Below are positions 11,642 to 23,380 of a DNA stretch of 64,000 nucleotides, one piece after another. The position numbers and the translations under genes are program-made. The notes under the pieces are model-generated. The model worked only from the letters and a program-made list of their open reading frames with translations. It did no database searches and had not been told where the DNA came from. The stretch comes from Brachynemurus nebulosus (Eukaryota > Arthropoda > Insecta > Neuroptera > Myrmeleontidae), in the NCBI GenBank assembly GCA_035578155.1, contig JAPWDM010000023.1, forward strand, positions 1,364,001 through 1,428,000, in the 5' to 3' direction. Within the stretch, counting starts at the first letter, position 1, and each line of letters starts with the position of its first letter.

Positions 11642-11644
<3 letters not shown>
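11091..11644. other. Intergenic DNA with repeat fragments
   Basis: A (TTA)n-rich patch lies at 11276-11310. At 11400-11460 a stem (GACTC ... GAGTC) is followed by GCTAGT. The segment 11552-11590 matches the 5' end of family D (TTTTAGTCGAATTTTCTCC). No gene is visible. Confidence 0.5.

Positions 11645-11696
<52 letters not shown>
11645..11696. repeat. (TA)n microsatellite
   Basis: A pure TA repeat of about 52 bp. Confidence 0.95.
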
Positions 11697-11698
<2 letters not shown>

Positions 11699-13070
11699 GT
11701 TTATTTCACTCTCCGCAGCACCTCAAAATTCTAGAATTGGGTGTAATTAAGGAGTTCGAACCTCAACGCCTCTTACCAAGGATAATATCCTCCTAGGCAC
11801 TTGGCAAACGCTTACAAAGTAAAGATCACGGAAACATTATTTCTAGAAATTAGAAATTAAAAAGAACTCTTATCGTTTCGAAGTACAACATTTTGATTTG
11901 GATACAAACATTCACACAAAAAGTCATCATTACACAAATTTTTTTCGATACTTTAACGTTGTTGCTCTGAGATAGTCAGATACAAAAGTATATCTCAGCA
12001 AAAAAAATTATTTTATCAAAAATTAAATAATGTATTAATATTCTTCAGTTATTATATTTGTATACCACTTGTTTTTTTGAATTTCCGTGCGATTGTGTTG
12101 TAGCAATTTAAAAGAATTGTTGAAAAAGCGTTGTAAAAACGCTGTAAAATGATGTTTTTAAATTATATTTCAAAAACGGCGTGGTCAATAATTTTTTTTC
12201 TTATTAAATATGGTTTGTAACTTTGTATTAAATAACATATTAAATTTTTATCAAATTCCTTTGACACGTTTTTATTTTATTCAAAAAAGATAGAGTTTTC
12301 CCATAAAAGCCTGTGTTAAAATTACAAAACTTTGAAATCGTTTTTCTCAAAATTGGGGTGGTCAATTTTTTTTTTTTTTTTTTTGGTAAGGGCTCGTATT
12401 ATAGGTATTGGACTAAATAAATATCTAGAGAAGTTTCATTAAAATCCTTTGAAAAAGTCGTTTTATCGACCAACTACCTTAAACACATATTTTTTCACAC
12501 CTTATGAAATAGAAGCGTTTTAAGTGAGACAAAGGTGTAATTTAATTTCGTATTTACCACTGTCAACAGCAATTTCATCAGTCATATATCTACTTATATG
12601 TCTGGTCAATATTTTTTACAGAGCTCTGTTATTTTTCCTGTTAATGTAAATAAATTTTCAGTATTGAAGTAAACAAATTTATGACTAATCATAAAAAATG
12701 CTTGTAAGTACATAATTCATCAATTTAAAGCACTCAAATACAAATACCTATATTAATTGAGTACATGTGGTAAATGTTTCTTTTTATCGCAATCGTAAAA
12801 ATAAAAATATTTATTTATATAAATAGTAAGGTTTTGGGATGTTCTTCTACATGCCAGAGGAAGTATGGGAATTGGAATATAGCCTTATATTTAAACAAAA
12901 TCAAAATTTCCTCTGCTGTAGACAAAACTTGTTAAATCGGATAGGAAAAGGAATGTATTTTAGGAATAAAAAATTGATTTTGTTTAAAAACAAAACCAAG
13001 CCATTGGTGGGGACAAACAACTACTTCTTGTACTTCCTGACCAAAATTGTAAAAACTCAATGTTATCATA
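11697..13070. other. AT-rich intergenic DNA, degenerate tandem stretches
   Basis: Two related blocks near 12175 and 12355 (GGTGGTCAAT followed by poly-T and later CAAAATCCTTTGA-like words) suggest a decayed tandem repeat tail. No protein or RNA gene is recognised. Confidence 0.45.
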
Positions 13071-14344
13071 TTTAGGGTTGGGCGGGGTAAAAAAAAGACA
13101 TACTTATATTAAACCCAACAGTGTTAAATTCAAAAAATAAAAAATATTACAACAAAATACATTAGTATTTTAAGCTGTCTGGGCCAAAAAATTACTTTTT
13201 GGAACGGGCTTTATAACATAAAAAAATTTTCTCCCAAACCTCTGTTATTCATGGGAGAAAAACTTTCATTCCGCGACGATAAACTTTTTCAGTAAGTAAG
13301 AAATCTGATAAGATAGAGTGCTGTATTTTTTTCTTGTTATTCTACATGCTTTAGTAATGTAAAGTACAAAGTTTTATTTCAATGGTCCGACTTCTTGTAA
13401 TTTTTTTTTATATATGTTAAAAAAAAAGAAAAAAGGGGTAAAAAAAGACAAAACAAGGGGTTAACATTTAGAAAAAATAAAAATTATTGGCAACGATTTT
13501 CATTTTAAAACTAGGTAATGGCACGTTTATGTATATTTTATGGATTAAAAAAATACTGATTCTTCAGTAAAACAATTTTTTTGTTAGTGAGCAGACGGTT
13601 TTCATGAATATCAATTTCAGCCCATTCGAAAATTTGTATTTTTGACCTATGAAAATTTATTTATGTTTTTATAATGTACATATAACTATGCTTTACTGCA
13701 CACATTTAGTATTTTTAACTCATTCATAGATTATTTTGATTTATTTTTTTACCTTATGTAAAGTGGTGTAAAAAAATTAACATATTTGGTTTTTTAATGA
13801 ACTACAATAAGTTTTGTGTTAGTTGTACGTTTGTGAAATAAAAATTATTTTAAATTTTTAAAGTCCAAAGACATTTCCTATGAGTCAAGCTTTTGCATCA
13901 GTTAACTTTTTCTGACTTTTCTTACTGCTTAATCTTAGCTAAAGTTTTTGGTAAAATACGTAAAATTTAAATATATCTATAAAAAATTTTGAGTTAGGGA
14001 TAGAGTTGTGAAATAAAAAGTGTTGTACTGCTAATTACCCAAGCTGTCTGTTTTTTACCCTTTCAATCATGTACTTGCAGTATCCTATTAGTTAGAGGTC
14101 TGTCTTTTATTTACCCTCCACTGTCTTTTTTTTTACCCCATTTGGCGGGTAAAAAAAAGACAAGGTTTTTATTTTTTTATAGATTTATGCCATTAGCTTG
14201 CTTGAGTGGGAAAACAGGCAAAATCTTAAAATACAAACAATTTAACGTCATACAGTATTTTTTTTTGTCTAAAAATTCAAATATTTTCTACATGAAAAAT
14301 GAAAAGATTTGATTTTGTCTTTTTTTACCCCGCCCAACCCTAAA
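13071..14344. mobile_element. TIR element with repeated GGGGTAAAAAAAGACA motifs
   Basis: The left terminus TTTAGGGTTGGGCGGGGTAA is exactly inverted at the right end, and the match runs on through the AAAAAAGACA of the motif. The motif (allowing one or two changes) recurs inside near 13434 and 14146 on the plus strand and near 14100 and 14122 inverted. That gives about six sites clustered towards the ends. No transposase frame is visible in the 1.27 kb. No unambiguous target duplication could be read, so the superfamily is open. Confidence 0.75.
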
Positions 14345-14424
14345 TTTTGCAATTTTTAGTGATATTCTTTTCTATCTAATTTTAAATCAAACACATAAAA
14401 ACACACTCAGCCTTGTAAGTTTTC

Positions 14425-14505
14425 TCTCAAATAGGAATTGAACCTCGCAATTTTGCGCCAGAAACCAGTTTGGTTACACCTAAGCCTCTCGATAACAATG
14501 AAACG
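14425..14505 (-). other. Possible tRNA-derived sequence (SINE head or tRNA relic)
   Basis: On the minus strand a perfect B-box-like GGTTCAATTCC (14432-14442) lies 40-50 nt downstream of a weak A-box-like GGCTTAGGTGTAACC. The T-stem is poorly paired and no full cloverleaf can be drawn by eye. A working tRNA is unlikely. Confidence 0.25.
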
Positions 14506-14722
14506 ATTGTAATTTTAACAGAGATTTAAAAAATTCGCGTCTTTCCGTTTTGTTAAAAAAAAATTTATATCTGCAGAAACAGCTAATTCTCAAACTTAGA
14601 GTTCATTTCCGATCAGTTACATATTTGCTACTACTTGACGTTATAAAAACACGTAGATACTAAACTTTTCTATTAAGTTATGAATGAAGCATACAATAAT
14701 TTGATTTATAAAATGTAAATAC

Positions 14723-15141
14723 GAGGGATGTTCTGGATATCCGTAACCGTAACCGAAACTACCGGATATCCGAAAAAATTAATTATCTGTAATCAAAACC
14801 GTATCCAAAAATAAGAGTTTCGGATCTGTTTTGGATAATAACAGATAACTGCCATTGGAAAACTGACTTAAATCAAAGAAAATTTTTGCTGCATATGCTT
14901 CTTTTGATAGATTCTTGTTGATTCGTGTTTGGCGTTCACTTTTTTCGGTACAATTTTCCCCGTTTTCCTAAAAAAAAAAATGTTCACTAAAAGCAATTAT
15001 CCGCAACCGTAACCGTATCCGAAACATCATCCAATATCCAATATTATTATACATCCGTAACCGAAACCGAAACCGAAAAAAATGTTTTTAAATATCCGTA
15101 TCCGAATCCGTATCCGAAATTTTATATTCATAATATCCCTA
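14723..15141. mobile_element. Non-autonomous hAT element with CCGTAACCG array
   Basis: The ends GAGGGATG and ATATCCCTA are flanked by an exact 8-bp duplication GTAAATAC (14715-14722, 15142-15149). Both halves are packed with ATCCGTAACCG / CCGTATCCGAAAC words. These resemble a subterminal binding-site array. The element is 419 bp long and has no coding frame. Confidence 0.8.
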
Positions 15142-15298
15142 GTAAATACTTGTTTGTATATATAAAATATTAGTTTGCATTGTATCTCTATGGTTTGCAT
15201 TTAATTTCCCGGAGCAGTATTCATATAGAATGTGATATGTAAAATCTTTCAATTGTATGTAAAGAAAATCACGATAATGTTATGAATGGTCTTGAAAA

Positions 15299-15640
15299 TC
15301 ACTTTTGTAGTTCAATATCAAAATATTTTCTCTGTCGATCAATAGACAAATGTGTTTCCAATTTGAATTGAATCAATTTTGTTGAATCAACATACTGCTT
15401 TCGTGCAATCACCCATTCAGAAATATTATGTATGTCTGGAGTATTTTTGTACATATTTTTATAAGATATTATGTGAACATAGTAAATAGTTTGTGCAAGT
15501 GATACCGGAAAAGTTCGTTTTACTTTTGTTTTTCCGCCAACTGCAACGATACAAAATGTTTGTTGAAATAGCACACTTATAGAGCCAGTGGCGAAAGCTC
15601 TGGGAACCATAAAAACAGCATTTAAGTTGTGTTGATACAA
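15299..15640 (-). CDS. Unassigned open frame, about 110 codons
   Basis: This minus-strand frame is not low-complexity and is not part of a recognised repeat. It contains ISEWVIARKQYVDSTKLI and ends naturally at a TGA. The listed start is TTG; the first ATG-encoded methionine lies inside the frame (MVPRAFATGS). No domain, signal peptide or membrane segment is recognised, and no paralogue exists in the window. It could be an exon of an unseen gene, a decayed transposon frame or chance. No function is offered. Confidence 0.2.
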   Translation of the reverse strand: MYQHNLNAVFMVPRAFATGSISVLFQQTFCIVAVGGKTKVKRTFPVSLAQTIYYVHIISYKNMYKNTPDIHNISEWVIARKQYVDSTKLIQFKLETHLSIDRQRKYFDIELQK

Positions 15641-16312
15641 AAAAATATTTTTGAAGATATGGCCTAATGCATGTTTACCGGAGACAATTTTCGAGATGAG
15701 ATATAGGTAATTTAAAAAAAAAAAAAATTAAAGTGATACCTCAGTTGATTAGACAAGAACGCTACACACCAAACAGGATTTATGGAATATATAAAAAATT
15801 TTATTACGGATTATATTTGTGTGTATTTATTCACTATGGGTTACTATAGGGCTCAATTACGTGACAGTTTGGTTGTCGATGCCTCTTAGCCCGGCTGCAC
15901 ACCTAACAGATACGACACAGCAGATACGACATGAGAGACACAGATTTGTCTTAAGACATGGCATCTGCACACCTAGGAGATAAGACACGAGAGATACGAC
16001 ATGAAGAACACTACAAGGGGAACTTTTCAATTTGCTGGCAGTAATTTTTCATGACAAATTTGTGATATTACTTTTACAATACTGTTTTAGGGCATAATTG
16101 CCTAAAAATGGGTAATTTTTAACATAATTAACAAAATTAATTGTAAACGATACATTTTTTGGAACGTTTTTGGAGTTACCTCCTTGGTAATACACAGTAT
16201 TTGAATACGGTATTTGACAGTTTTTCAAAAAGTGTTTAAAATTGTCGGTATGCATCTAATATTACATTAAAAAGATATTTTTGGAGAAAATTTACCATTT
16301 CTTTCAAATGTA

Positions 16313-16546
16313 CACCCAGAGAAAAAACAATATTAATAAAAACCATATTGATTCAATGTAAAACATTAACGAAAGTCTAGTAAGGTTGAAATGTATTGTT
16401 TTAATGCAGAACAACTTTATTTTAAAAGTTTAATAATATTGATTTCTACAAAGTTCCCTATCTTTTCAATACATTTTTTTTAAGTTGTACATTATTGAAA
16501 CAATAATGATCGTATTTAATTTTAGGTTGCAATTTTTCTCTCAGTG
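16313..16546. mobile_element. TA-target MITE (CACYSAGAGAAAAA ends)
   Basis: The left end CACCCAGAGAAAAAAC and the complement of the right end, CACTGAGAGAAAAATTGC, match. TA flanks both sides (16311-16312, 16547-16548). It is 234 bp long, non-coding, and nested in the 15889-17698 element. Confidence 0.6.
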
Positions 16547-16739
16547 TACCTATAATATAATTTTTAAATTTATCTTACATGTCGTTCGACACGAGCGACA
16601 GCAGACAAGCACGCTATGTCGCTTAAGACAAATGTCTGTGCCGTTCATGTCTTATCTCCTAGGTGTGCAGCAGTTTTGTGTTTTCAATGCAATTTAAATG
16701 TACTCAAGCGATGCGTGTCTGCAAGCGACACATATCTTA

Positions 16740-17643
16740 AGCCGGGTCTACATATAACGAACGAACGCGAACGAATGTGAACAAACGTGAACGAACGTGA
16801 ACCAACATGAAGGAACATGAACAAACAAAAACAAACATAAACGAACGCGAATGAACAATTAACGTCAATTCGTTGATGTTCGTTTATATTCCGGCTACAC
16901 AATAATTTTTTAAATAAGTTTAATAAATTTTGAAATGAAAAGTTATTGCAGTAAGAGTTTTATGGTCTACTAATATCGCCCACAATCATGGCGACGCCAA
17001 TCGCTGTGCGATCTTTAAAAACCAACAAATCAAAAAGATGTTGGTAGATGGTTTTGTTTCATAAGAGCAAAATTCGTTATAATGCCTCTAATTTACTAAC
17101 TGATTTAATTTGTGAAAATTCCTAATTTTTTGGAAATTTTACAAGATTGTCACTATAAGATTTCGAAAAGTTAACTGAAATAGTTGTACCAAAAATATCT
17201 AAACAAAATATACACTTATTATCGGAAAGCTATTTCTGTTAAAGAAAGACTTCAGTGTTATTACACATTGCGATTTCTGTTAATCAAATTTTCCCTCCAA
17301 AGATTGCCTAAAAAATTATCTAAAACATTCCAAAACATCGAAATAAAATTTCAAATCTTATCAATTTTAAATTGTTAACTGAATTTATTTTAAACTGTCT
17401 TAATTTATTGTTAGAATAATTTTTAATCGTCCACATCTGACAAACACAAACAAACACGAACGAATCTTTTTCTTTGATGTACCGACAACAAATGGAAAAC
17501 ATTCGTGAGTGTTCGAAACTGTTCGTTCGTGATTGTTCGCTTTCGTGACTACGTCCACATTTGTTCGTTTATGTTTGTTCGCTACCATTCGTTTACGTTT
17601 GTTCGCATTCGTTCGCGTTCGTTCGTTATATGTAGACCTGGCT
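16740..17643. mobile_element. TTA-target (PIF/Harbinger-like) MITE with CGAACG arrays
   Basis: The termini AGCCGGGTCTACATATAACG and its near-complement at the right are flanked by TTA (16737-16739, 17644-17646). Both ends continue into arrays of ACGAACG/TGAACAAACG words over about 100 bp. The same terminal pattern (AGCCG..CTACA plus TTA) occurs in the element at 38135-38590. No transposase is encoded. Confidence 0.75.
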
Positions 17644-17701
17644 TTATGTCTCTCATGTCGTATCTGCTGTGTCGTATCTCCTAGGTGTGCAGCCGCACTT
17701 A

Positions 17702-18805
17702 TGGTTATCGTAATACAAGTTAATCAAAACACTTTTAGTTGAACTCTTTTTATTAAAGATTTTTTCAAATCCACAAAAAATTAACAGACAGTCTCATTAC
17801 ATATGATTTCGAAGCTCAACAATTCGAAACCGAATCTTCGAAATCTAATTTTAAAAAACTTTTGACACAACTCGCTAGAGATCGCACTATGGACCTACCG
17901 CTAGCAGATTCATCAAACAAATTAAGTCTCATCAAACATCTTTGAAAATATACTTTGTTTAAAATAAAAAAAAAAAAAAAAACTTGAAAATATTCCTTTC
18001 TAATGAGCTTTTTTCAATCAAATATTTATTGTCTTTTAATTCGATAATTATCAAAACTAAAATTTCCGAGAACGATTTATGATTTTAAGCATAACCAAAA
18101 GTTTGAAAACAAAAACGAAAAAAAAATATTTACGTTCAAATGAACACAAAATGGTTTATTTTACAAGTAGATAATATGGAAATCCCGTGTATTTTCCACT
18201 AGCAATATATAGTAGATATTGACCATACATGTATGTAGACAGACTATTACATGAGGTCACTGTGGGATCACTCGACTGGAAAATAACACATTGAAAGGCA
18301 CACATGTGTGTGAAAATGTATATATGATTGTATAAAAATAAAAACAGAACGCTGTGTAACTGAAACTCGCTACATTACATTACGCTAATAGAATAATGTA
18401 CTCGATTATACTTATTTTCTTTTTGTACGCTGAAAAACGTGAATATGTATTAAACGTGCATATTTTCCGAGTATACATGGAAAAAGAAAAACGTGACACT
18501 GGAGTTTTCTCGTGAAATGTTAAATTAAATTTCAATTGATCAATTTTTCATTTTTATTAAATATTGAATCTTACGTAATATGAAATATATGCATAGATTT
18601 TTGTTTCTATTTTAGTTTTATTTTAATATTGTTTATGTGCTTGAACAAATAAAAAGTTTATTTGCTTGAATAAATAAAAATATGTATTACTATAAACTTT
18701 TCTCAATGTACAAAATTTTATAGCATATCCTTTTTTTATACGGTGGATACGGACACAAAAAAAAAATATTCAAAAACTTCATAAATATTTCATAATATAT
18801 AAATA
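17702..18805. other. AT-rich intergenic DNA
   Basis: No recognised gene or complete repeat. Moderately complex sequence near 18180-18480 has no open frame of note. Confidence 0.5.
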
Positions 18806-19150
18806 CCCCTGTTGCAGCATCCTGCATAACATAGCGAATTTCCGTTTATAAAAATCCGATTTTCTGTGATTTTTCACCCTTTTAAGTGATTTTTCCTCCT
18901 CTTTCTAATGGTGTAAATAAATGTCAAAAAAATTTTTAACTTTAGAAAATTTTGGCAAAAAACTAATTTTTTTCACGAAAAATGGTAAAAAAAACCATGT
19001 TTCTAGGCATCCGACATGGCTGGCTAACGAATTTGTCCAACGGTGTGGGACTAAATATAAATTTAATACATAAATTTTAGTGAATATTATTTTTGGTTTC
19101 TAGGGACCCCAAAACAAATTTCTATTATAGTCTCGGGAGATTTATTTCGG
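18806..19150 (+). repeat. Family A copy A2, lacking the (TA)n tract
   Basis: It starts with CCCCTGTTGCAGCATCCTGC and then AGCGAATTTCC, and contains TTTTGGCAAAAAACTAA and the AGGCATCCGACATGGCTGG block. It then jumps to the right arm (AATTTTAGTGAATATTAT, TAGGGACCCCAAAACA) with almost no TA repeat. It ends in a CGGAACCCTAAAAAACGG stretch near 19170. Confidence 0.75.
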
Positions 19151-19300
19151 AGCTCTAAAAAATAGAACTTTCTTCGGAACCCTAAAAAACGGCATATAAG
19201 TAACATACAAACATATACATATGTATGACGTATATGACTTATATACAATCCATCTTCCTGTACCACAAACACATTCTTTCATATAATTATGCATATAGGT

Positions 19301-19883
<583 letters not shown>

Positions 19884-20546
19884 AAGTATAGTTCGCTCAG
19901 TATTATAAAAAAAAAAAGTTTCATAGAAAATACATAACTCAAAACGCTCAAAAACTCACGATTTCCTTAGAACTTGCGCTTTTAAACAAAATAAAACGTT
20001 AATTTACACATGAGAAAATTTATTTCAATTTTGTTATTATAATATTGCAAAAATTATGATAAATACATGTGTAAACAATCTTAATGACGTAATAACTTAT
20101 ATTCTTATGCAATGCACTGATTAAATGCTTAAAAACAGCCAACAAATAACTTTTTCGCAATTTAATGTTCAAATTTCTTACTTTTTGTTACTTTTTTTCT
20201 CATTATGTACTTCAATAATCATTTTAAAAAAATCGTAGAAAAAAAGTCACAAAGAAATTTATTTTTTATTACTCATATTCGAGAAATACTACCTTGGCGC
20301 ACACATTTCTGTACGCAAATTGACAATAAAACACTCAAAATTTAATCAAAACACCCAAAGCCGCCTCTTGATTTTTCATTTAATAAATATTTCGTAATTA
20401 TTTCTATAGAAACCACCAACAAAGTAATTTAAACAATATTTAATTCAGAAAAAAAGACGAACACTCAAAAATATTATTTTAAAAAGTAATAAAAATGTCA
20501 AAAATAGTAATAATAATAGAAAAAAGTATGTGAAATTCGTAATAAA
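19884..20546. other. AT-rich intergenic DNA
   Basis: Nothing recognised. Confidence 0.5.
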
Positions 20547-20682
20547 AAATAGTATGTGCAACTCGTGCGGGATTGTCGATTGTCCACTCAAGCGAATGAG
20601 CGCATTCACTACGTTCGTGCGCTCAACTTCGCTTTCGTGGGCAATCGACAATTTCCCACACTTATTGCACAATATACTATGA
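20547..20682. repeat. Hairpin repeat, family I copy 1
   Basis: Imperfect palindrome: GGGATTGTCGATTGTCCACT is followed after a GC-richer loop by GTGGGCAATCGACAATTTCCC. The outer end AATAAGTG(T)GGGAAA with TATTGTGCAAT is shared with the hairpin at 61911-62044. Confidence 0.65.
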
Positions 20683-21619
20683 TATTTCCCTGATTACTTA
20701 AATTCCCGAACTCTTCCCGATTTTGCACAACTGAGAAAAATTAATAGTGTATGTAAAATTATTTCGTATTTCTTACAACACTTTTCGAATATTGACTCCA
20801 AAAAAATCAACAATCCTGCAAAAATAGAATGAATTTAATTGTGCTAAATTCATTCCTTGATTGTTTCATTATTATTGGAAGAAGGAACCATAAAGAAGAT
20901 TACCCAGTATTTTAATTCTTGAACTGTAAAATTATTGACTATTTATGTATATGTATATATACGTACATATATATGCCAATCTAACGAGGACTAATTGCAC
21001 TTGTATTTGGCAAATGTCCAAAAACCAAAATTACTATTTCGTAGTATTCTCTGTTAACTTTCTTCTTTTTTTCCAACTGTACCTATCATCTCCCCTCTTT
21101 TATATGTAACTATTTTTAAAAAAATATTTGTTTGTAACATTTTTTTTTACAATGTAACAAAAAAGAAAGTGCTGTGTATTTCAAAATTGCTTAAACGACA
21201 AATAATATTATTTTAAAACTTTTACGATAACTGTTCGTATGTGGTACGGTGTTTTTAATAGTTTATTCACACCGAAGTTGTAGAGGAAGTTGGTGCAGAA
21301 TGAGGCTCGGGGCAGAACGGGAAAAGTGCTTGTGCGCATGGCAAGTACATATTTGTGAGTCGACAACAATGCCATTCGTTCGTTATTCAGTCACCTCGCG
21401 ACATAAAATGTGTGTTATTGTTATAAAAGAAAAAACTTTCTCTGTATTGTTATTTGGATCGTTTGTTATTGATATGCATCGACGAAAGTACATGAGTTAC
21501 ATCGTTACATACACTTTTATTTTTAAGTTATTAGAAGTGGTATTAACCAATACCTGTTCCAGTATTTTTTGAGTAATATTCTTTTAGGTTAGAACAACCA
21601 AGCATTATAAAAAATATAT
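20683..21619. other. AT-rich intergenic DNA
   Basis: No gene recognised. A short open frame at 21249-21572 (plus strand) has no identifiable domain. Its start region contains an inverted TACGGTGT / ACACCG-like pair of unclear meaning. Confidence 0.4.
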
Positions 21620-21760
21620 CACATGGAGCAAAACGAGCGGAGCAAAATGGGATAGTATCTCATTTTGTCCCTTTTTACGGAGGATAAGAAAGACGAGTAA
21701 GGAAGAAGATAAAAAAAAAAGACTGAAAATAAAAAAAAAAAAATTTTAAAAAATAAAGCT

Positions 21761-21925
21761 ATGGATTCGAATCTATCGCAAGAAGATTATAGTAAATTTT
21801 ATTCGTAATCAGATGAGGATTGGATTGCGTGCAGATCGTTTGGTGCTTGGGCACATAATTCCTGTGCAGGTGTAGATGACGAAGATGAAGAGGTACATAT
21901 TTGTTCACGTTGTATCCCTGAATAA
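21761..21925 (+). pseudogene. Degenerate PHD-like zinc-finger tail of a DNA transposon protein
   Basis: The frame starting ATG at 21761 is broken by TAA at 21806-21808. It resumes as DEDWIACRSFGAWAHNSCAG and ends with EEVHICSRC and a stop at 21923. The C-x2-[C]-G-x-W-x-H-x2-C ... C-x2-C layout is that of the PHD-like finger found at the C-terminus of some pogo-type and related insect transposases. The second cysteine is replaced by Phe. Flanking AAAATGGGA / TCCCATTTTG words (21650, 21982) look like the surrounding element's repeats. The catalytic DDE part is absent. The parent family is inferred from the finger alone. Confidence 0.55.
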
Positions 21926-22129
21926 ACGGAATGGTTCATTTTGCCCTGAAGCATTTTCCGTTTTACCCCAAGTTCGGGGTAAAATGGGAAATGTGAGACT
22001 TCGTCCGCGTAGAGTCATTGAAGGTTGATTAAATGATTTTGTACACTTACTATATGTCGTTATCGACTCCACGCGGATAAATTTATCGACAAAAACTAGT
22101 TTTCATATAAATTTTTAACCGACTTAGGG

Positions 22130-22980
22130 AATGAACTTTTAAAAATCTGCGCTTGGTACTCGCTTAGCTTATTAAAGAACCCCTGTGCAGAATTTCACAT
22201 TTGTAGACCTAATGGTTTTCTATTAAATTTTTATCCCCTATTTTATATCCTTACGGAATAAAATTTCACAAATCCCTTCTTAGAGCTCACCTACGCTACA
22301 TAACGAAATCTTGTACAAAATTTCACGTTTATGGGCCCAGCAGGTTTTTTAAATAAATTTTGACTGTCTATGTTACCCCCTTAAGGGATGAATTTCCAAA
22401 ACCCCTTCTTGGTGCTCGCCTACATTATATAAAAAACCCTATTGTAGAATTTCACGATTGTAGACTTAACGGTTTTCAATATAAATTTTCATCACCTTTT
22501 TTAACCCCATAGGAAGTGAAATTCTAAAAATCCACTCTTGATGCTTGCTTGCGTTACTAAACGAACCTTTGTAGAAAATTTTACATTTCTAAACCCAGCG
22601 GTTTCCTATATAAATTTTCATCCCCTGTTTTACACCCTTAGTGGATAAATTTTTACAAAAATTCTGCCTCTTAATACTCATCTATATTACTAAGGGACTC
22701 CTGTGGCCCTGTGCAAAATTTTACCTTTCATAAAATTTCATCCCCTACTTTATATCCTTAGAGAGCGAATTTCCAAAAATCTTTTCTTGGTGCTCCCCTA
22801 CCTTACATAAAGAACTCGTCTGCAAAATTTCACGTTTCTAGACCCAATGGTTTGTTATATAAATTTTTCATCCCCTATTTAGGGGATGAATTTTGAAATT
22901 TCATGTAGCCTATAGCACTCCTGAGATTAAGACGAATCCAGCGACACCTTCTTTACCAGAATTCGTCAAGCCGTTTAGGC
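22130..22980. repeat. Degenerate tandem array, unit about 130 bp (LINE-tail type)
   Basis: Six diverged units contain AAATTTCACGTTTCTAGACC, TTTTCATCCCCTATTTTA and CTTCTTGGTGCTCGCCTAC-like words at roughly 115-135 bp spacing. The array is followed by a non-tandem end containing CAGAAACAGACATAGTCAG. Such tails are seen at the 3' ends of insect non-LTR elements. No reverse transcriptase is present here. Confidence 0.6.
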
Positions 22981-23380
22981 TACAGACTGCGTCACAGAAA
23001 CAGACATAGTCAGAGGATACATACATACTTCCTAAACACATTACCCTCTTTCTGATGCAGTTCGGAAAATACAAATGATTATTATAAATAAGAGTACAAG
23101 GGTTCTTGTCTTAAGTATACCATTTTGCCTCAACTTCTCCTAAATAATAAATAGAACTCAAAAGCTACTACTATTATTACATTATCAAAATTGTTTCACT
23201 TTTTGCGCCCCGTCAACTTGAATATTATTAACTAAGCATATTAGCAACTAAATTTTCTATTTCTAATTTTTTTTTTTATTTCTATTTTATTAATATATCT
23301 ACTCTGAAGTTGCTGCTAATGATGGTTTAACTAAATGAAGGATTGTCTATTCTAACCATCAAAAATAAATTTATTAACAA
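22981..23380. other. AT-rich intergenic DNA
   Basis: Nothing recognised. Confidence 0.5.

Larger units (their letters stand above)
15889..17698. mobile_element. TTA-target (PIF/Harbinger-like) element, outer of a three-level nest
   Basis: The left end GCCCGGCTGCACACC and right end GGTGTGCAGCCGCAC are inverted, with a 3-bp duplication TTA at 15886-15888 and 17699-17701. Subterminal AGATACGACAC and ATGTCTTATCTCCTAGGTG words recur inverted near 15960 and 16640. Two later insertions sit inside (16313-16546 and 16740-17643). Without them it is about 0.7 kb and non-coding. Confidence 0.65.

Noticed and set aside
14425..14505. Functional tRNA gene on the minus strand
   Set aside because: Only the B box is good; the acceptor and T stems do not pair properly. 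It is kept only as a possible tRNA-derived relic.
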